Origin: Putridiphycobacter roseus
Lineage (GTDB): Bacteria; Bacteroidota; Bacteroidia; Flavobacteriales_D; Crocinitomicaceae
Direction of reading: 5' to 3'
Assembly: GCF_003234935.1 (NCBI RefSeq)
Contig: NZ_QKSB01000006.1
Span: forward strand, 1 to 64,000
Length of the DNA: 64,000 bases
The position numbers were made by a program, and so were the translations under genes. Numbering within the stretch: position 1 is the first letter of the stretch; each line of letters begins with the position of its first letter. This document shows, in pieces, positions 52,980 to 62,535 of this stretch. The notes beneath the pieces are model-generated. The model ran no database searches. It saw only the letters and a program-made list of their open reading frames with translations, and was not told the origin of the DNA.

Positions 52980-55109
52980 ATGGCCTTAGATTTAAAAAAC
53001 GTATTAAAACAATATTTTGGATATGATAGTTTTAGGCCGCAACAAGCGGAAATCATTACCTCTATTCTAGAAGAAAAAGATTCCTTAGTACTGATGCCTA
53101 CTGGTGGTGGTAAATCCATTTGTTTTCAGCTACCAGCCATGCTTTTCCCAAATCTAACTTTGGTTATTTCTCCCTTAATTTCCCTCATGAAAGATCAGGT
53201 AGATGCACTTTTAGAAAATGGTATCCCTGCTGCCTATTTCAATAGTTCTGTATCTGCAATGAATAAAGAAATATTGGTTCGCGAAGCAATTGAAGGAAAA
53301 ATAAAATTATTATACATGGCACCAGAAACCTTATTTCAAATTAAGGACACCTGGTTACATCAATTAAAAATAAGCATGGTGGCAATTGATGAAGCCCACT
53401 GTGTATCTATGTGGGGACATGATTTTAGACCCGAATACCAAAGAATAGGAAGTTTAAGAGCGGAACTCCCAGGCGTTCCTTTTATGGCCTTGACTGCTAC
53501 AGCAGATAAAATCACCAGAAAAGATATCATTAAACAATTGAAATTAAAGGAACCTGGTTTTTTTCTAAGCTCCTTTAACCGACCAAATCTTTCCCTTTCC
53601 GTAAGGGCACAAATACCCAAACAAAAAAAAGTTAAAGAAGTTTTACAGTTTATTGAAAAAAGAAAAGGGCAATCTGGGATTATTTATTGTCTTTCCAGAA
53701 AAGAAACAGAACAATGGTCCCAAACCCTAGTCAATGCTGGACTTTCATGCGCATATTACCACGCAGGACTATCGCCTGAAGCAAGGGATGAAGTTCAAAA
53801 TGGCTTTATCCATGATGATATCCATATTATTTGCGCCACCATTGCCTTTGGAATGGGAATTGACAAATCTAATGTGCGCTGGGTAATCCACAACAACCTA
53901 CCTAAAAACTTGGAAGGCTATTACCAAGAAATTGGTAGGGCTGGTAGAGATGGGTTATTAAGTGACACTGTACTTTATTATAATTATAGGGATGTGGTAA
54001 TGTTGAATGACTTTATTCAAGAAAGCGAATTCAAACCCATTTACCAAGAAAAAATTAATAGAATCTTACAATACGCTGAAGCCAATACCTGTAGAAGAAG
54101 AATTCTTCTGGCTTACTTTAGTGAACATTTACCCGAAGATTGTAAAAATTGTGACGTTTGTTTAAATCCACCAGAAGTAATTGATGGAAAAATTATTGCC
54201 CAAAAAGCACTTTCTGCCTTGTTTAGAACCAACCAAAAAATTGGTATTAATACTTGTATTAATATTTTAAGAGGTTCTAAATCCATGGAAATTTATGAAA
54301 ATAATTACCAAGAAATAAAAACTTATGGTGCCGGCACAGAGTATAGTTTTAACGACTGGCAACACTATATCACCCAATTGGTCAACTTAGGTTGTATAGA
54401 GATTGCTTATGATCAAAATTTTCATTTAAAAATAACCGAATTTGGGAATGAAATATTAAAAACCAATAAATCTATTAACCTAACTAAACCGCAACCTAGA
54501 GAAACGCTTAAAGCGAAAAAGGAAAAAGAAAAGAAAGGTAAAGCAAGGCCAACTATTACTAAAACTAGCAGTTCCTTATTCGAAGCTTTAAAGCAAACAA
54601 GAAAAATTGTTGCCAAAGAAAAAGGGGTTCCTGCTTATATCATTTTTCATGACTCGGCCCTAAAGGATATGGCCGTGAAAAAACCAGGGACTGAATTAGA
54701 AATGTTGGAAGTACAAGGCATGGGAGAAGCAAAATTTAGAACCTATGGTGAATTGTTTTTAAACGCCATTGCCAATTTTGAAGCAAGCCATTCCCCAAAA
54801 CAAAAAAAAACAAAAAAAGGCTCTACTTATGAAGAGACCTGGGAATTGTATAAAAATGACTTTTCTTTAAGTGAAATTGCTATGCATAAAGACATTTCAG
54901 AGACCACTGTCATCAATCATTTAATTAAATTAAAAGCAGATGGTAAAGCCATTGATTTGAGTAAATATGTTTCCGATAAAGAGGTAGAATTGGTACAAAC
55001 TATGTTCCTGCAACTGAAACAACCCACTGGACTAAAACCCATTTACGAAGCACTTCGTGGGGAATTAGATTACGATAAAATTAGAATTGCTTTGGCAGTT
55101 AAAAGCTGA
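52980..55109 (+). CDS. recQ: ATP-dependent DNA helicase RecQ
   Basis: A 3'-5' helicase for repair and replication fork maintenance, 709 aa. Walker A TGGGKS (41-46), DEAH box (137-140), helicase C domain to about 345 with GRAGRDG, RecQ C-terminal zinc module (CRRRILLAYFSE...CKNCDVC near 372-398), winged helix (to about 505), HRDC domain (about 540-605, IIFHDSALKDMA), and an extra C-terminal helix-turn-helix (about 625-700, LSEIAMHKDISETTVINHL) of the kind seen in some bacterial RecQ. The ATG at 52980 (MALDLKNVL) was taken; an earlier in-frame start would lie inside the terminator. Confidence 0.96.
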   Translation: MALDLKNVLKQYFGYDSFRPQQAEIITSILEEKDSLVLMPTGGGKSICFQLPAMLFPNLTLVISPLISLMKDQVDALLENGIPAAYFNSSVSAMNKEILVREAIEGKIKLLYMAPETLFQIKDTWLHQLKISMVAIDEAHCVSMWGHDFRPEYQRIGSLRAELPGVPFMALTATADKITRKDIIKQLKLKEPGFFLSSFNRPNLSLSVRAQIPKQKKVKEVLQFIEKRKGQSGIIYCLSRKETEQWSQTLVNAGLSCAYYHAGLSPEARDEVQNGFIHDDIHIICATIAFGMGIDKSNVRWVIHNNLPKNLEGYYQEIGRAGRDGLLSDTVLYYNYRDVVMLNDFIQESEFKPIYQEKINRILQYAEANTCRRRILLAYFSEHLPEDCKNCDVCLNPPEVIDGKIIAQKALSALFRTNQKIGINTCINILRGSKSMEIYENNYQEIKTYGAGTEYSFNDWQHYITQLVNLGCIEIAYDQNFHLKITEFGNEILKTNKSINLTKPQPRETLKAKKEKEKKGKARPTITKTSSSLFEALKQTRKIVAKEKGVPAYIIFHDSALKDMAVKKPGTELEMLEVQGMGEAKFRTYGELFLNAIANFEASHSPKQKKTKKGSTYEETWELYKNDFSLSEIAMHKDISETTVINHLIKLKADGKAIDLSKYVSDKEVELVQTMFLQLKQPTGLKPIYEALRGELDYDKIRIALAVKS

Positions 55110-55118
55110 ACAGCGGTT

Positions 55119-55571
55119 TCAAACCCCAAACTGGGTCAAGTGATGGTTTAAATGTTTTACAAACATAGTATTCCATTCATTTTTAGATAATTTACCGAAA
55201 GAATTTGATTCCTTTCCGTCAAAATAAGCCGCCCCTAAACTCTGTGTTTTGTCAATAAAATCAATTAACCTTTGTTTTTCTTTTTCAAAATCTTTTGAAT
55301 CAGTAATTTTAAATTCAGGTGCTGTTGGACTGTTCTTTTTGTATGGCTTATCTCCCACTACAATTTTTTTGACAAATAAATTTAACATGAATTTCTTAAA
55401 AGCACCTGGTTGTGGTAAGGTGTCGTCGAATGCTAATTCGTAGGAGACATTTAAATGTGCCAACATTTGACTGGCATTCATTTTCCCCCATTCTGGCTTT
55501 GTTTCGTTTGTTAAATTATTAATTCGATTAACAAATTCAGCACAATCAACACTATTATAGGCACTTTTCAT
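55119..55571 (-). CDS. DUF1569/DinB-like protein, 150 aa
   Basis: A small cytoplasmic four-helix protein of the DinB/YfiT-like group. Family patterns are WGKMNASQMLAHLNVSYELAF (about 29-49, with a metal-binding His at 40) and the C-terminal FVKHLNHHLTQFG, where two His can complete a metal site. Some relatives are thiol-dependent transferases, but the reaction here is unknown. It ends 9 bp from the convergent recQ gene. The 240 bp upstream (55572-55811) hold a small GATGAT/ATCATC hairpin but no gene. Confidence 0.85.
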   Translation of the reverse strand: MKSAYNSVDCAEFVNRINNLTNETKPEWGKMNASQMLAHLNVSYELAFDDTLPQPGAFKKFMLNLFVKKIVVGDKPYKKNSPTAPEFKITDSKDFEKEKQRLIDFIDKTQSLGAAYFDGKESNSFGKLSKNEWNTMFVKHLNHHLTQFGV

Positions 55572-55811
55572 TGAGGAGATTTTTTTCGAAGATACTCAAA
55601 TCCATGATGATAAGCATCATCCTGTAATATTTTTTTAAAAAAAATAAAATCCCCTGTTCACTAATCAATAAAACAGTTAGCAGAACTTTACCTAATTCTA
55701 TACAATTATAGCTTTTCTATCACTTTTAATTTGTCAACAAAAAAGTAAATTAACATTTAATACCTGTTTATTTCAGCTTGCATATCAAATTATATTGTGC
55801 AGTATTGGCGC

Positions 55812-57131
55812 TTATCGTTTGATGATATTTTGATGATAAATGGAACCATCTTCCAATTTTAAAACCACTAAGTAGCTTCCTTTTTGAAATTCGTGCATCC
55901 CTATTGTTTCATTTTCACTTTTCACGCTACCGCTTTTTAAAACTTTGCCATCCATGGTAAAAATGGTATAAGCAACAGCGGCATTAATCACGCCAAAATG
56001 AATGGTAAATTCACTTGACATTGGGTTAGGATAAATATTTATGTCATGATATTCTTCAACTCCCTCCGCTATATTTAATACCGGGTCCCATGTCAATCGG
56101 TACACATTATTAGTTACCTCTTGATTTCCAATCATTCCTCCAGCAATATACTTTACAGTTTCACTGGTATTTGCAATCCCCCTTAAATCCATTGGCACTT
56201 CTGGCAAGGAAACTACTGTCCATGGTCCCAAGTTAGTATTGGTATACATCACGCTATTCGAACTTGTCACTCCTCCAGAACCATTGTATGCAATTCCATC
56301 ATAGTTATAAGTGGTTTGACTACCGCCAATCCAATGGATACTATGCCCTACTGTTGTTGCCGCGCTTCTGTATTTGGTGACTTGTGTAGGAAATAAAGTA
56401 CTATTCGTCCATGTTATTTGTGTAGGATTTAAATGGTCAATCACTCCCTTTCTCAAAACATTTTGAGCATTAAAACCAGCACCAGAACTCGCTCCACCAA
56501 AATAATATATCGTATTATTTAAAACTACCCCACTCGACCCGAACGATCGGTATAAATTATTACTCGGCACAGGCGTACCCACTTGCCATGTATTTAGACT
56601 AGGATCAAAAATTTGGACATTACTGATGTTTCCGCTATTTTGCCAGCCTGTGATTAATATTAACAAGCTATCTCTCCACACTACTTGAACATGGTCATCT
56701 GTCGCTTCCGGCAAATTCGGACCATCACTCAAAAATGCATTCGCGTTAATATCAAAACGGTGCATTTTATTGGAAGAAACTTCGTTTAAATTTGGCAATA
56801 CATAATAGCCGCCTGTGATGTAAATGATATTTCCAATTCGGTTTGCGGCGCAACCAATTTTGCCCATGGTATCGGGTAAATTTGGTAAGGTCATACTGGT
56901 GTTATCAACAGTGTTGTATCGAAATGACTTGAGGTGTATGCCCACTTGTGATTTTGTACTATCTATTCCAGCAAAAGAGAACATATAAGGAACATTACCA
57001 AGGAATCCTTCACAAACTGCATTATTTGCAACTGGAAAAGGCAATTGACCAACAACATTTGCCACAACCTGACTTTGAACAACTTTAGTAGACGCAATGG
57101 TCAACACTAAAACGACTAACCTTAACCTCAT
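55812..57131 (-). CDS. Kelch-repeat surface protein with type IX sorting domain
   Basis: A 439-aa exported protein. Signal peptide about 1-21 (ending KVVQSQ), then Kelch-type propeller repeats (GNIIYITGGYY near 105, NTIYYFGGASS near 210, HSIHWIGGS near 268, VKYIAGGM near 330) and a type A sorting domain (about 363-439, DINIYPNPMSSEFTIHFG and KGSYLVVLKLEDG). Two starts are possible, 57140 and 57131. I chose 57131, since its ATG overlaps the TGA of the small upstream gene in the common ATGA arrangement and gives a standard signal peptide. Ligand unknown. Confidence 0.85.
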   Translation of the reverse strand: MRLRLVVLVLTIASTKVVQSQVVANVVGQLPFPVANNAVCEGFLGNVPYMFSFAGIDSTKSQVGIHLKSFRYNTVDNTSMTLPNLPDTMGKIGCAANRIGNIIYITGGYYVLPNLNEVSSNKMHRFDINANAFLSDGPNLPEATDDHVQVVWRDSLLILITGWQNSGNISNVQIFDPSLNTWQVGTPVPSNNLYRSFGSSGVVLNNTIYYFGGASSGAGFNAQNVLRKGVIDHLNPTQITWTNSTLFPTQVTKYRSAATTVGHSIHWIGGSQTTYNYDGIAYNGSGGVTSSNSVMYTNTNLGPWTVVSLPEVPMDLRGIANTSETVKYIAGGMIGNQEVTNNVYRLTWDPVLNIAEGVEEYHDINIYPNPMSSEFTIHFGVINAAVAYTIFTMDGKVLKSGSVKSENETIGMHEFQKGSYLVVLKLEDGSIYHQNIIKR

Positions 57132-57289
57132 CCATGACATTCGTCTAACATTTTAAAAGTTGTCTTTACATTATCCATGTCGTAAAATGTTTTTTGCTCC
57201 TTTTTATCTAATTCTAAAAAAGTATAACAGCCCATCCATAGACCTTCTAATTTATCGTTCATTAAATCCTTATCTTTATATAAGACCAT
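57128..57289 (-). CDS. Candidate small protein, 53 aa, coupled to the Kelch gene
   Basis: Found by reading the gap on the minus strand. ATG at 57289, TGA at 57130-57128, 54 codons with a composition like real protein (Asp, Lys, Glu and aromatic residues balanced: KDLMNDKLEGLWMGCYTFLE then LDKKEQKTFYDMDNV). It is soluble, without signal or membrane helix. The TGA overlaps the Kelch gene's ATG (ATGA), suggesting translational coupling. It could be a short regulator or a remnant of a longer gene. The family is not recognised. The plus-strand frame across this area is a shadow. Confidence 0.4.
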   Translation of the reverse strand: MVLYKDKDLMNDKLEGLWMGCYTFLELDKKEQKTFYDMDNVKTTFKMLDECHG

Positions 57290-57336
57290 ACTTTCTTGAT
57301 TATATAATTAATCACCATGTATTCAGTTGTAATACC

Positions 57337-57465
57337 CTACAATTGAATTCTAAAGGTTAACTTCATGGTGATTGCAGCTGTTTTTTCTCTTGAACTGGTA
57401 TTAAAAGCACCTCCCCATGAATAATCTTCATTGGCATGCTGACCCGTTATTTGAAATATACCCAG
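57337..57465 (-). pseudogene. Remnant of the C-terminus of a beta-barrel-like protein, 42 codons
   Basis: The 442-bp gap 57141-57582 holds, besides the small gene above, this open stretch on the minus strand. It starts directly after a stop without any start codon and ends with a stop at 57339-57337. The sequence (QITGQHANEDYSWGGAF, then alternating ITMKLTFRIQL) looks like the last strands of an outer membrane or beta-rich protein. It is probably what remains after a deletion. The other 117 bp up to 57582 show nothing. Confidence 0.35.
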
Positions 57466-57582
57466 CTAAGTTATTTTACTCAAATATAAGCATTGCTAAA
57501 CAATTTTTTTTAAGTGAGCATAAAAAATTATTACCCGCTAGAGAAATGTAATATACCATAGGAACCTTTGTTTATTAGAAAA

Positions 57583-58761
57583 TCAATGGGCAACCATAAA
57601 CTTACTTTGTGTGGTATTGATAAGTAGTATATATAACCCATTTTTCAATGGACTCACATCAATTGGATTCGAATCTGACACCATACCTTCAAACATTTTT
57701 TTTCCTTGAATAGTATAAATTTGGTAGGCTTGCTTCTCAGCCCCAACCCCCGAAATGCGTATTGCCTGATTGGCGGGGTTAGGATAAACCAATAATTGAT
57801 CATTTACAGCTGTTTTTAGGATTGATTTTGGATCATAAATTTTTGAGGCGCCATCAAAATCAAATTGAATCAAACGATAGTACGACTGACCTGGTATAGG
57901 GTTGTAATCTGTAAAAGCATAATTTATAGTCTCACTGGAGTTACCACTGCCTTTAACCTGTCCAATCACATCCCAATCGATTCCATTTTGTGAACGTTCA
58001 ATTTCGAATCTTTCGTTATTTATTTCAGACTTGGTTTCCCAATTTAAAACAACCTCATCCAATACCAATGCTGCTTGAAATTTTGTCAAGGATACTGGTA
58101 AGGCAGAATTTGTAATGGATCCAATCACCATATTATCTAAAAATGTATCGTTACTTCCACTTCCGTCCATTGCAGAACCTATAATAATATTGTCTGAAGT
58201 ATTCCATACCATATTTCTATTATCTGGGCCATCATGCGTCCAAACCACAGTTCCGTCCACAGTTAAAAAACCCTCTCCAGTTGCGGGTAAATAATAAAAT
58301 CGATATCTTCTAAAAGTATCATCATTTGGAATAGGATATACATTACCAGAACTCACCGTCAACGAGCCACCAGTGCCGGTTCCATCATCCACCTTATAGG
58401 TTACCTTAAATTGGTTTCCAGCGCCTATTATTAAACTTGATCCACGGTTAAAAAAGTTTGCCACAGATTCTTCCCTATGGTAGTCAATAGAAAAATCAAT
58501 GCCATCCACATTAAACAAGGTAGATCCGGCAATCACTAAATTAATGTCTGCCTTAGCAGTTCCTGATAAACTGGCATTTAAACCATTTGTACCTGCCACA
58601 CCTCCAACATCTGAAACGGCTGAACCACTAACGGAAATGGCATTTGGCCCTACCGTAGCACTTGTTACAGGGTTTGTATCCCAATCGAATTGACTAATAA
58701 TCTGACCATAAGATAAAGTCGTGCATAGCAAGAAAAATAAAAAAATAATTGATCTAAACAT
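57583..58761 (-). CDS. Secreted protein with concanavalin-like domain and type IX sorting domain
   Basis: A 392-aa exported protein. Signal peptide about 1-20 (ending LSYGQ), a beta-sandwich LamG/concanavalin-like domain (about 25-205, with VDGIDFSIDYHREES and TVDGTVVWTHDGPDN), a fibronectin-like linker domain typical of type IX cargo (about 210-310, LNWETKSEINNERFEIERSQNG) and a type A sorting domain (about 318-392, LLVYPNPANQAIRISG, ending KFMVAH). The ATG at 58761 is used; the longer frame would start with TTG. Likely binds a surface carbohydrate; not proven. Confidence 0.88.
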   Translation of the reverse strand: MFRSIIFLFFLLCTTLSYGQIISQFDWDTNPVTSATVGPNAISVSGSAVSDVGGVAGTNGLNASLSGTAKADINLVIAGSTLFNVDGIDFSIDYHREESVANFFNRGSSLIIGAGNQFKVTYKVDDGTGTGGSLTVSSGNVYPIPNDDTFRRYRFYYLPATGEGFLTVDGTVVWTHDGPDNRNMVWNTSDNIIIGSAMDGSGSNDTFLDNMVIGSITNSALPVSLTKFQAALVLDEVVLNWETKSEINNERFEIERSQNGIDWDVIGQVKGSGNSSETINYAFTDYNPIPGQSYYRLIQFDFDGASKIYDPKSILKTAVNDQLLVYPNPANQAIRISGVGAEKQAYQIYTIQGKKMFEGMVSDSNPIDVSPLKNGLYILLINTTQSKFMVAH

Positions 58762-58770
58762 AACAAACAA

Positions 58771-59093
58771 ATTTTCCTTTATACATACGTTTTTTTAGGA
58801 TATAAAGGTTTTCATTAACTTACAATATTCAAAATATGTGCCAAGTATATTTTTATGCGAAAATTGCATGAAACCAGCCATTATTGCATAGTCGATTCAA
58901 GTTTTTTAAAATTTACTCCAAAAGAAGAAATAGCATAAAAATACGCGTTGCTTTTAAAAAGCGAAATAAATTTTTTTTCATGAAAAAGCATTTTTATTAC
59001 ACCATAATAAAAAATGGCATTCCTTCGCTACCACCCTATTCATAACCATTCCCAAATATTCTTTATATGTGTGTAACTTTTACCTGTATATAA
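58771..59093. other. Intergenic region, no gene seen
   Basis: Between divergent genes for the concanavalin-like protein and the TonB receptor, about 320 very AT-rich bases without a convincing open frame, repeat or hairpin. It presumably carries the promoter of the minus-strand gene and ends in the promoter given at 59094-59120. Confidence 0.6.
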
Positions 59094-59120
59094 TTGTCTT
59101 ATAACCGAATAATACTTTTG
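59094..59120 (+). promoter_or_regulatory. Bacteroidota-type promoter of the TonB receptor gene
   Basis: TTG (59094-59096), 16-base spacer, TACTTTTG (59113-59120), an exact TAnnTTTG box; ATG is 36 bases downstream. The spacer is slightly shorter than ideal. Confidence 0.5.
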
Positions 59121-59155
59121 AAAAATATTCGTTTAACAAAAAAAATTATTGTTTT

Positions 59156-61546
59156 ATGGTTTTAAAATTACTTTTTGCGCTCTTATTAGTCCTACCTACC
59201 AGCTATTTGCGTGCACAAAAAAACACAACTATCAGTGGTTATGTTAAAAATAAAAGCTCCAGTGAGGCGATAATAGGTGCACGAATTTATTGTGATTCAT
59301 TAGCTGTAGGAACCGTAACCAACGTTTATGGATTTTACTCTTTGTCTATTCCTCCTGGGAAACACAGCATTTTATTCAGTTCTATTGGCTATAGTCCACA
59401 AAAAAAATTAATTAATTTAGAAAATGATTTGCAACTGGATATTCTGCTAGCCGAGGGAAAATTACTCAATGAGGTAGAAGTTACAGCAGAACAATTAAAC
59501 CATGAATCTACTGAGATAAGTACAATTAATTTATCCATGGATAAAGTTAAAAGTCTACCAGTATTACTTGGAGAAGTGGACATTCTTAAAACAGCTTCTT
59601 TGTTGCCAGGTATACACTCTGGTAGTGAAGGTTCTAGTGGAATTTATGTGAGAGGTGGCGGACCAGATCAAAATTTAATTTTATTAGATGGGGTCCCTAT
59701 TTACAACGCCAACCATCTTTTTGGTTTTTTCTCTGTGTTTAATGCGGATGCTATTAACAGTGTGAAAATTGTTAAAGGTGGATTCCCTTCCCGTTATGGT
59801 GGGCGACTATCTTCCGTGATTGATATCAATATGAATGAAGGTAATATGAATGAATACCATGGAGAAGGTTCTATTGGTATTATTTCTTCCAAATTGATGA
59901 TTAGTGGTCCTATTTTAAAAAATAAAATGGCTTTTATGATATCAGCAAGAAGAACCTATATTGATGTTTTGGCTAGACCAATCATTAATGCTGTTAATAA
60001 TAACTCTTCTAACTATGAAACAAAAGTAGGCTACTTTTTCTATGATTTAAATGGGAAAGTAAATTATAAAATAAATGATAAAAATAGAATTTACCTCAGT
60101 GGCTACATGGGAAAGGACAAATTCTATTTAGAAGATGAATACAAGTATTACGACTATGACTCTACTAAATATAGATACTACGCTAACGAAGCTGGTATGA
60201 ATTGGGGAAATAAAATTTTTGCATTACGCTGGAACCACCAATTTTCACCGAAATTACTTTCGAATTTAACCCTTAATTTTTCTGACTATAAATTTGTCGT
60301 CGGGTTTGAAGATAGTGAATACTACGAAAAAGCTAATCCTATTTCTAATAATAGCTTCGAATACTTATCTGGTATACAAGACTGGGGAGCAAAACTTGAC
60401 TTTTTCTTTTACCCAAACCCTAAGCATAAAATAGTTTATGGCGGCAATTACATATACCACACTTTTAGACCTGGAGTCAGCACCATTGTGAATAATTCTA
60501 GCTTTGGTTCATTAGACTCTACTTTTGGCGCTAACAAAACAAATTCCCATGAATTTTATGGTTACATAGAAGACGATTGGTCGATTACCAAAAGACTAAG
60601 TGCGAATGCCGGTTTGCATTTTTCAAATTTAATCGTTAATAAGAGTTATTACAACTCTTTACAACCAAGATTGGCCATGAACTACGTTTTAAATGAAAAA
60701 TCATCTGTAAAACTCTCCTACGCTGCCATGACCCAATATTTACATTTATTATCCAACACCACTGTGGGCCTACCAACTGATTTATGGGTTCCTGCTACAG
60801 GAAAAGTACCACCTCAAATTGGACATCAAATTGCTGCTGGTTATGCCGTAGATTTTAAAAAGGGATACAGCATAAGTACAGAAGCATATTATAAAACTAT
60901 GAATAATTTAATTGCCTATAAAGAGGGGGCTAGTTTTTTAAGTGCCGGAGAAAATTGGGAAGAAATTGTTGAAGTTGGTAAAGGTTGGAGTTATGGCGCC
61001 GAAATTTTATTAGAAAAAAAAGTAGGGAAACTTTCCGGCTGGATTGGTTATACTTTATCTTGGACCAACAGACAGTTTGAGAATCTAAACTTTGGAAAAA
61101 TTTATCCTTATAAATACGACCGTAGACATGATGTCAGTCTTGCGTTGACTTATAAATTTAATGATAAAATTGATGTAGGTCTAGTTTGGGTTTACGGAAC
61201 AGGAAATTCTTTAACCTTACCAGTGCAGCAGTATGCGGCTAATGTTAGTAATTCAGATCCGAATCAATATTATTTCAATCCCCCAATTGAAAATTTTCAA
61301 GCCAAAAATGATTATAAAATGCCTTCCTATCACCGTTTAGATTTAGGTGTAAATATTCACAAACCAAAAAAATGGGGAGAGGCAATATGGAGCTTTGGGG
61401 TTTACAATGCCTATAGTCGCCAAAATCCTTTTTACATTGAATATGGCTACCTGCCAAATGATTTTTCACCAAATCCAACCAAGGTTTTGAAACAAATCAG
61501 TCTTTTTCCTTTGATTCCATCTGTTAGTTATGCATTTAAATTTTAA
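59156..61546 (+). CDS. TonB-dependent receptor with carboxypeptidase-regulatory-like domain
   Basis: Outer membrane importer, 796 aa. Signal peptide about 1-20; a CarboxypepD_reg-like domain (about 24-105, TISGYVKNKSSSEAIIGARI); a plug domain (about 120-235, GIYVRGGGPDQNLILLDGVPIYNANH); and a 22-strand barrel to the end, which closes with VSYAFKF, a terminal Phe for BAM recognition. The architecture matches the non-SusC type linked to DUF4249 lipoproteins. Substrate unknown. It forms an operon with the DUF4249 gene 5 bp downstream. Confidence 0.92.
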   Translation: MVLKLLFALLLVLPTSYLRAQKNTTISGYVKNKSSSEAIIGARIYCDSLAVGTVTNVYGFYSLSIPPGKHSILFSSIGYSPQKKLINLENDLQLDILLAEGKLLNEVEVTAEQLNHESTEISTINLSMDKVKSLPVLLGEVDILKTASLLPGIHSGSEGSSGIYVRGGGPDQNLILLDGVPIYNANHLFGFFSVFNADAINSVKIVKGGFPSRYGGRLSSVIDINMNEGNMNEYHGEGSIGIISSKLMISGPILKNKMAFMISARRTYIDVLARPIINAVNNNSSNYETKVGYFFYDLNGKVNYKINDKNRIYLSGYMGKDKFYLEDEYKYYDYDSTKYRYYANEAGMNWGNKIFALRWNHQFSPKLLSNLTLNFSDYKFVVGFEDSEYYEKANPISNNSFEYLSGIQDWGAKLDFFFYPNPKHKIVYGGNYIYHTFRPGVSTIVNNSSFGSLDSTFGANKTNSHEFYGYIEDDWSITKRLSANAGLHFSNLIVNKSYYNSLQPRLAMNYVLNEKSSVKLSYAAMTQYLHLLSNTTVGLPTDLWVPATGKVPPQIGHQIAAGYAVDFKKGYSISTEAYYKTMNNLIAYKEGASFLSAGENWEEIVEVGKGWSYGAEILLEKKVGKLSGWIGYTLSWTNRQFENLNFGKIYPYKYDRRHDVSLALTYKFNDKIDVGLVWVYGTGNSLTLPVQQYAANVSNSDPNQYYFNPPIENFQAKNDYKMPSYHRLDLGVNIHKPKKWGEAIWSFGVYNAYSRQNPFYIEYGYLPNDFSPNPTKVLKQISLFPLIPSVSYAFKF

Positions 61547-61550
61547 TACC

Positions 61551-62435
61551 ATGAAAATAAATTTATACATCTTGATTTGCGTCTCACTTTTCGCAAGCTG
61601 TCAAAAAGAAATAAAAATAGACCAAGAAAAAATAAAAAATAAAATTGTGGTAAATGGCATTATATCCACACAATTAGATACGGTTTGGATAGGCTTAACC
61701 GAAAGTCGCGATTTATTGTATGACAAGTTTTATTTTCCAGTAGCTAAAAATGCAAAGGTGGAATTATTTGAAGATGGTGTACCAATCGGTGTACTTTCTT
61801 TTTTAAATGAACAATACTTTTTAGCATACAAAGTGATAGCTGGTAAAACTTATAAGCTGGAAGCATCTTACAAGGACTTTACACCAATCACTGCACAAAC
61901 AACAGTCCCATACCCTGGTACCGTGGAAAGTTTTACGGTGTCAAAAAACGAAAACCAAAGAATATATGCAGCCATTTCGTTAAAGGATAATGTCCAAGAA
62001 GATAATTTTTACGGTATACAAATGTTTAGAAAAGAGATAAGCTTAGATACTTTTAACCAATTAGGAGATAGCTATCAAACTTATAGTTGTACGAATGAAT
62101 TTATTACTACTTATCCTAAACCGGATGTATCTGTTGGTAACACTTGTGCTTCAGAATTTCTGTTAAAGGATACCCCATTTGAAAATAGTACCTATACCTT
62201 TAATCTTTTTGCTGACTCCTATGTTTACGGCATTGATAATCTACAAACTGAAGTAATTATTAGTCTCAAATCCTATAATTACGATTATTACCAATATTTA
62301 ATCTCTAGATATGTTTACAATAACAATTTTGGAAATCCTTTTGCTGAGCCTGTTCAAGTTTATAATAATATTGAAAATGGCTTCGGTATATTTGGTGCCA
62401 GCTTTACAGCTTCGGATACCATAATTATTGATTAA
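61551..62435 (+). CDS. DUF4249 lipoprotein partner of the TonB receptor
   Basis: A lipoprotein with Cys17 (SLFASC), 294 aa. Family features: VVNGIISTQLDTVWIGLTES near 32-50, LFEDGVPIGVLSF near 76 and YKVIAGKTYKLEA near 95, i.e. a beta-sandwich domain, and a C-terminal half with NNIENGFGIFGASF near 272. DUF4249 proteins are regularly encoded right after this type of TonB receptor and are thought to help capture the substrate, as SusD does for SusC. The ATG at 61551 starts the signal; an upstream ATG lies inside the receptor gene. Confidence 0.9.
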   Translation: MKINLYILICVSLFASCQKEIKIDQEKIKNKIVVNGIISTQLDTVWIGLTESRDLLYDKFYFPVAKNAKVELFEDGVPIGVLSFLNEQYFLAYKVIAGKTYKLEASYKDFTPITAQTTVPYPGTVESFTVSKNENQRIYAAISLKDNVQEDNFYGIQMFRKEISLDTFNQLGDSYQTYSCTNEFITTYPKPDVSVGNTCASEFLLKDTPFENSTYTFNLFADSYVYGIDNLQTEVIISLKSYNYDYYQYLISRYVYNNNFGNPFAEPVQVYNNIENGFGIFGASFTASDTIIID

Positions 62436-62485
62436 AATAACAACCCTTTTTATTATCCCTAAACTGTTAATTTTTAACAAAAAAA

Positions 62486-62512
62486 AAGTCCCGACATTAA
62501 ATGTCGGGACTT
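62486..62512 (-). terminator. Terminator of the S46 peptidase gene
   Basis: A perfect 12-bp GC-rich stem (62486-62497 with 62501-62512) with 3-base loop; on the minus strand it is followed by a T-run (62487-62480). It is 23 bp past the stop codon. It may also stop the plus-strand TonB operon. Confidence 0.9.
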
Positions 62513-62535
62513 CATATCATTAAAAGCGATTGGTA

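Noticed and set aside
55572..55811. Possible small RNA or terminator at the GATGAT/ATCATC hairpin near 55602-55618
   Set aside because: The stem is only six AT-rich pairs and no promoter or matched T-tract places it after a gene.
57160..57360. Plus-strand frame of 66 codons
   Set aside because: It lies opposite the better minus-strand frame 57128-57289, has an unbalanced Tyr/Leu/Ile/Phe-rich composition and no promoter.
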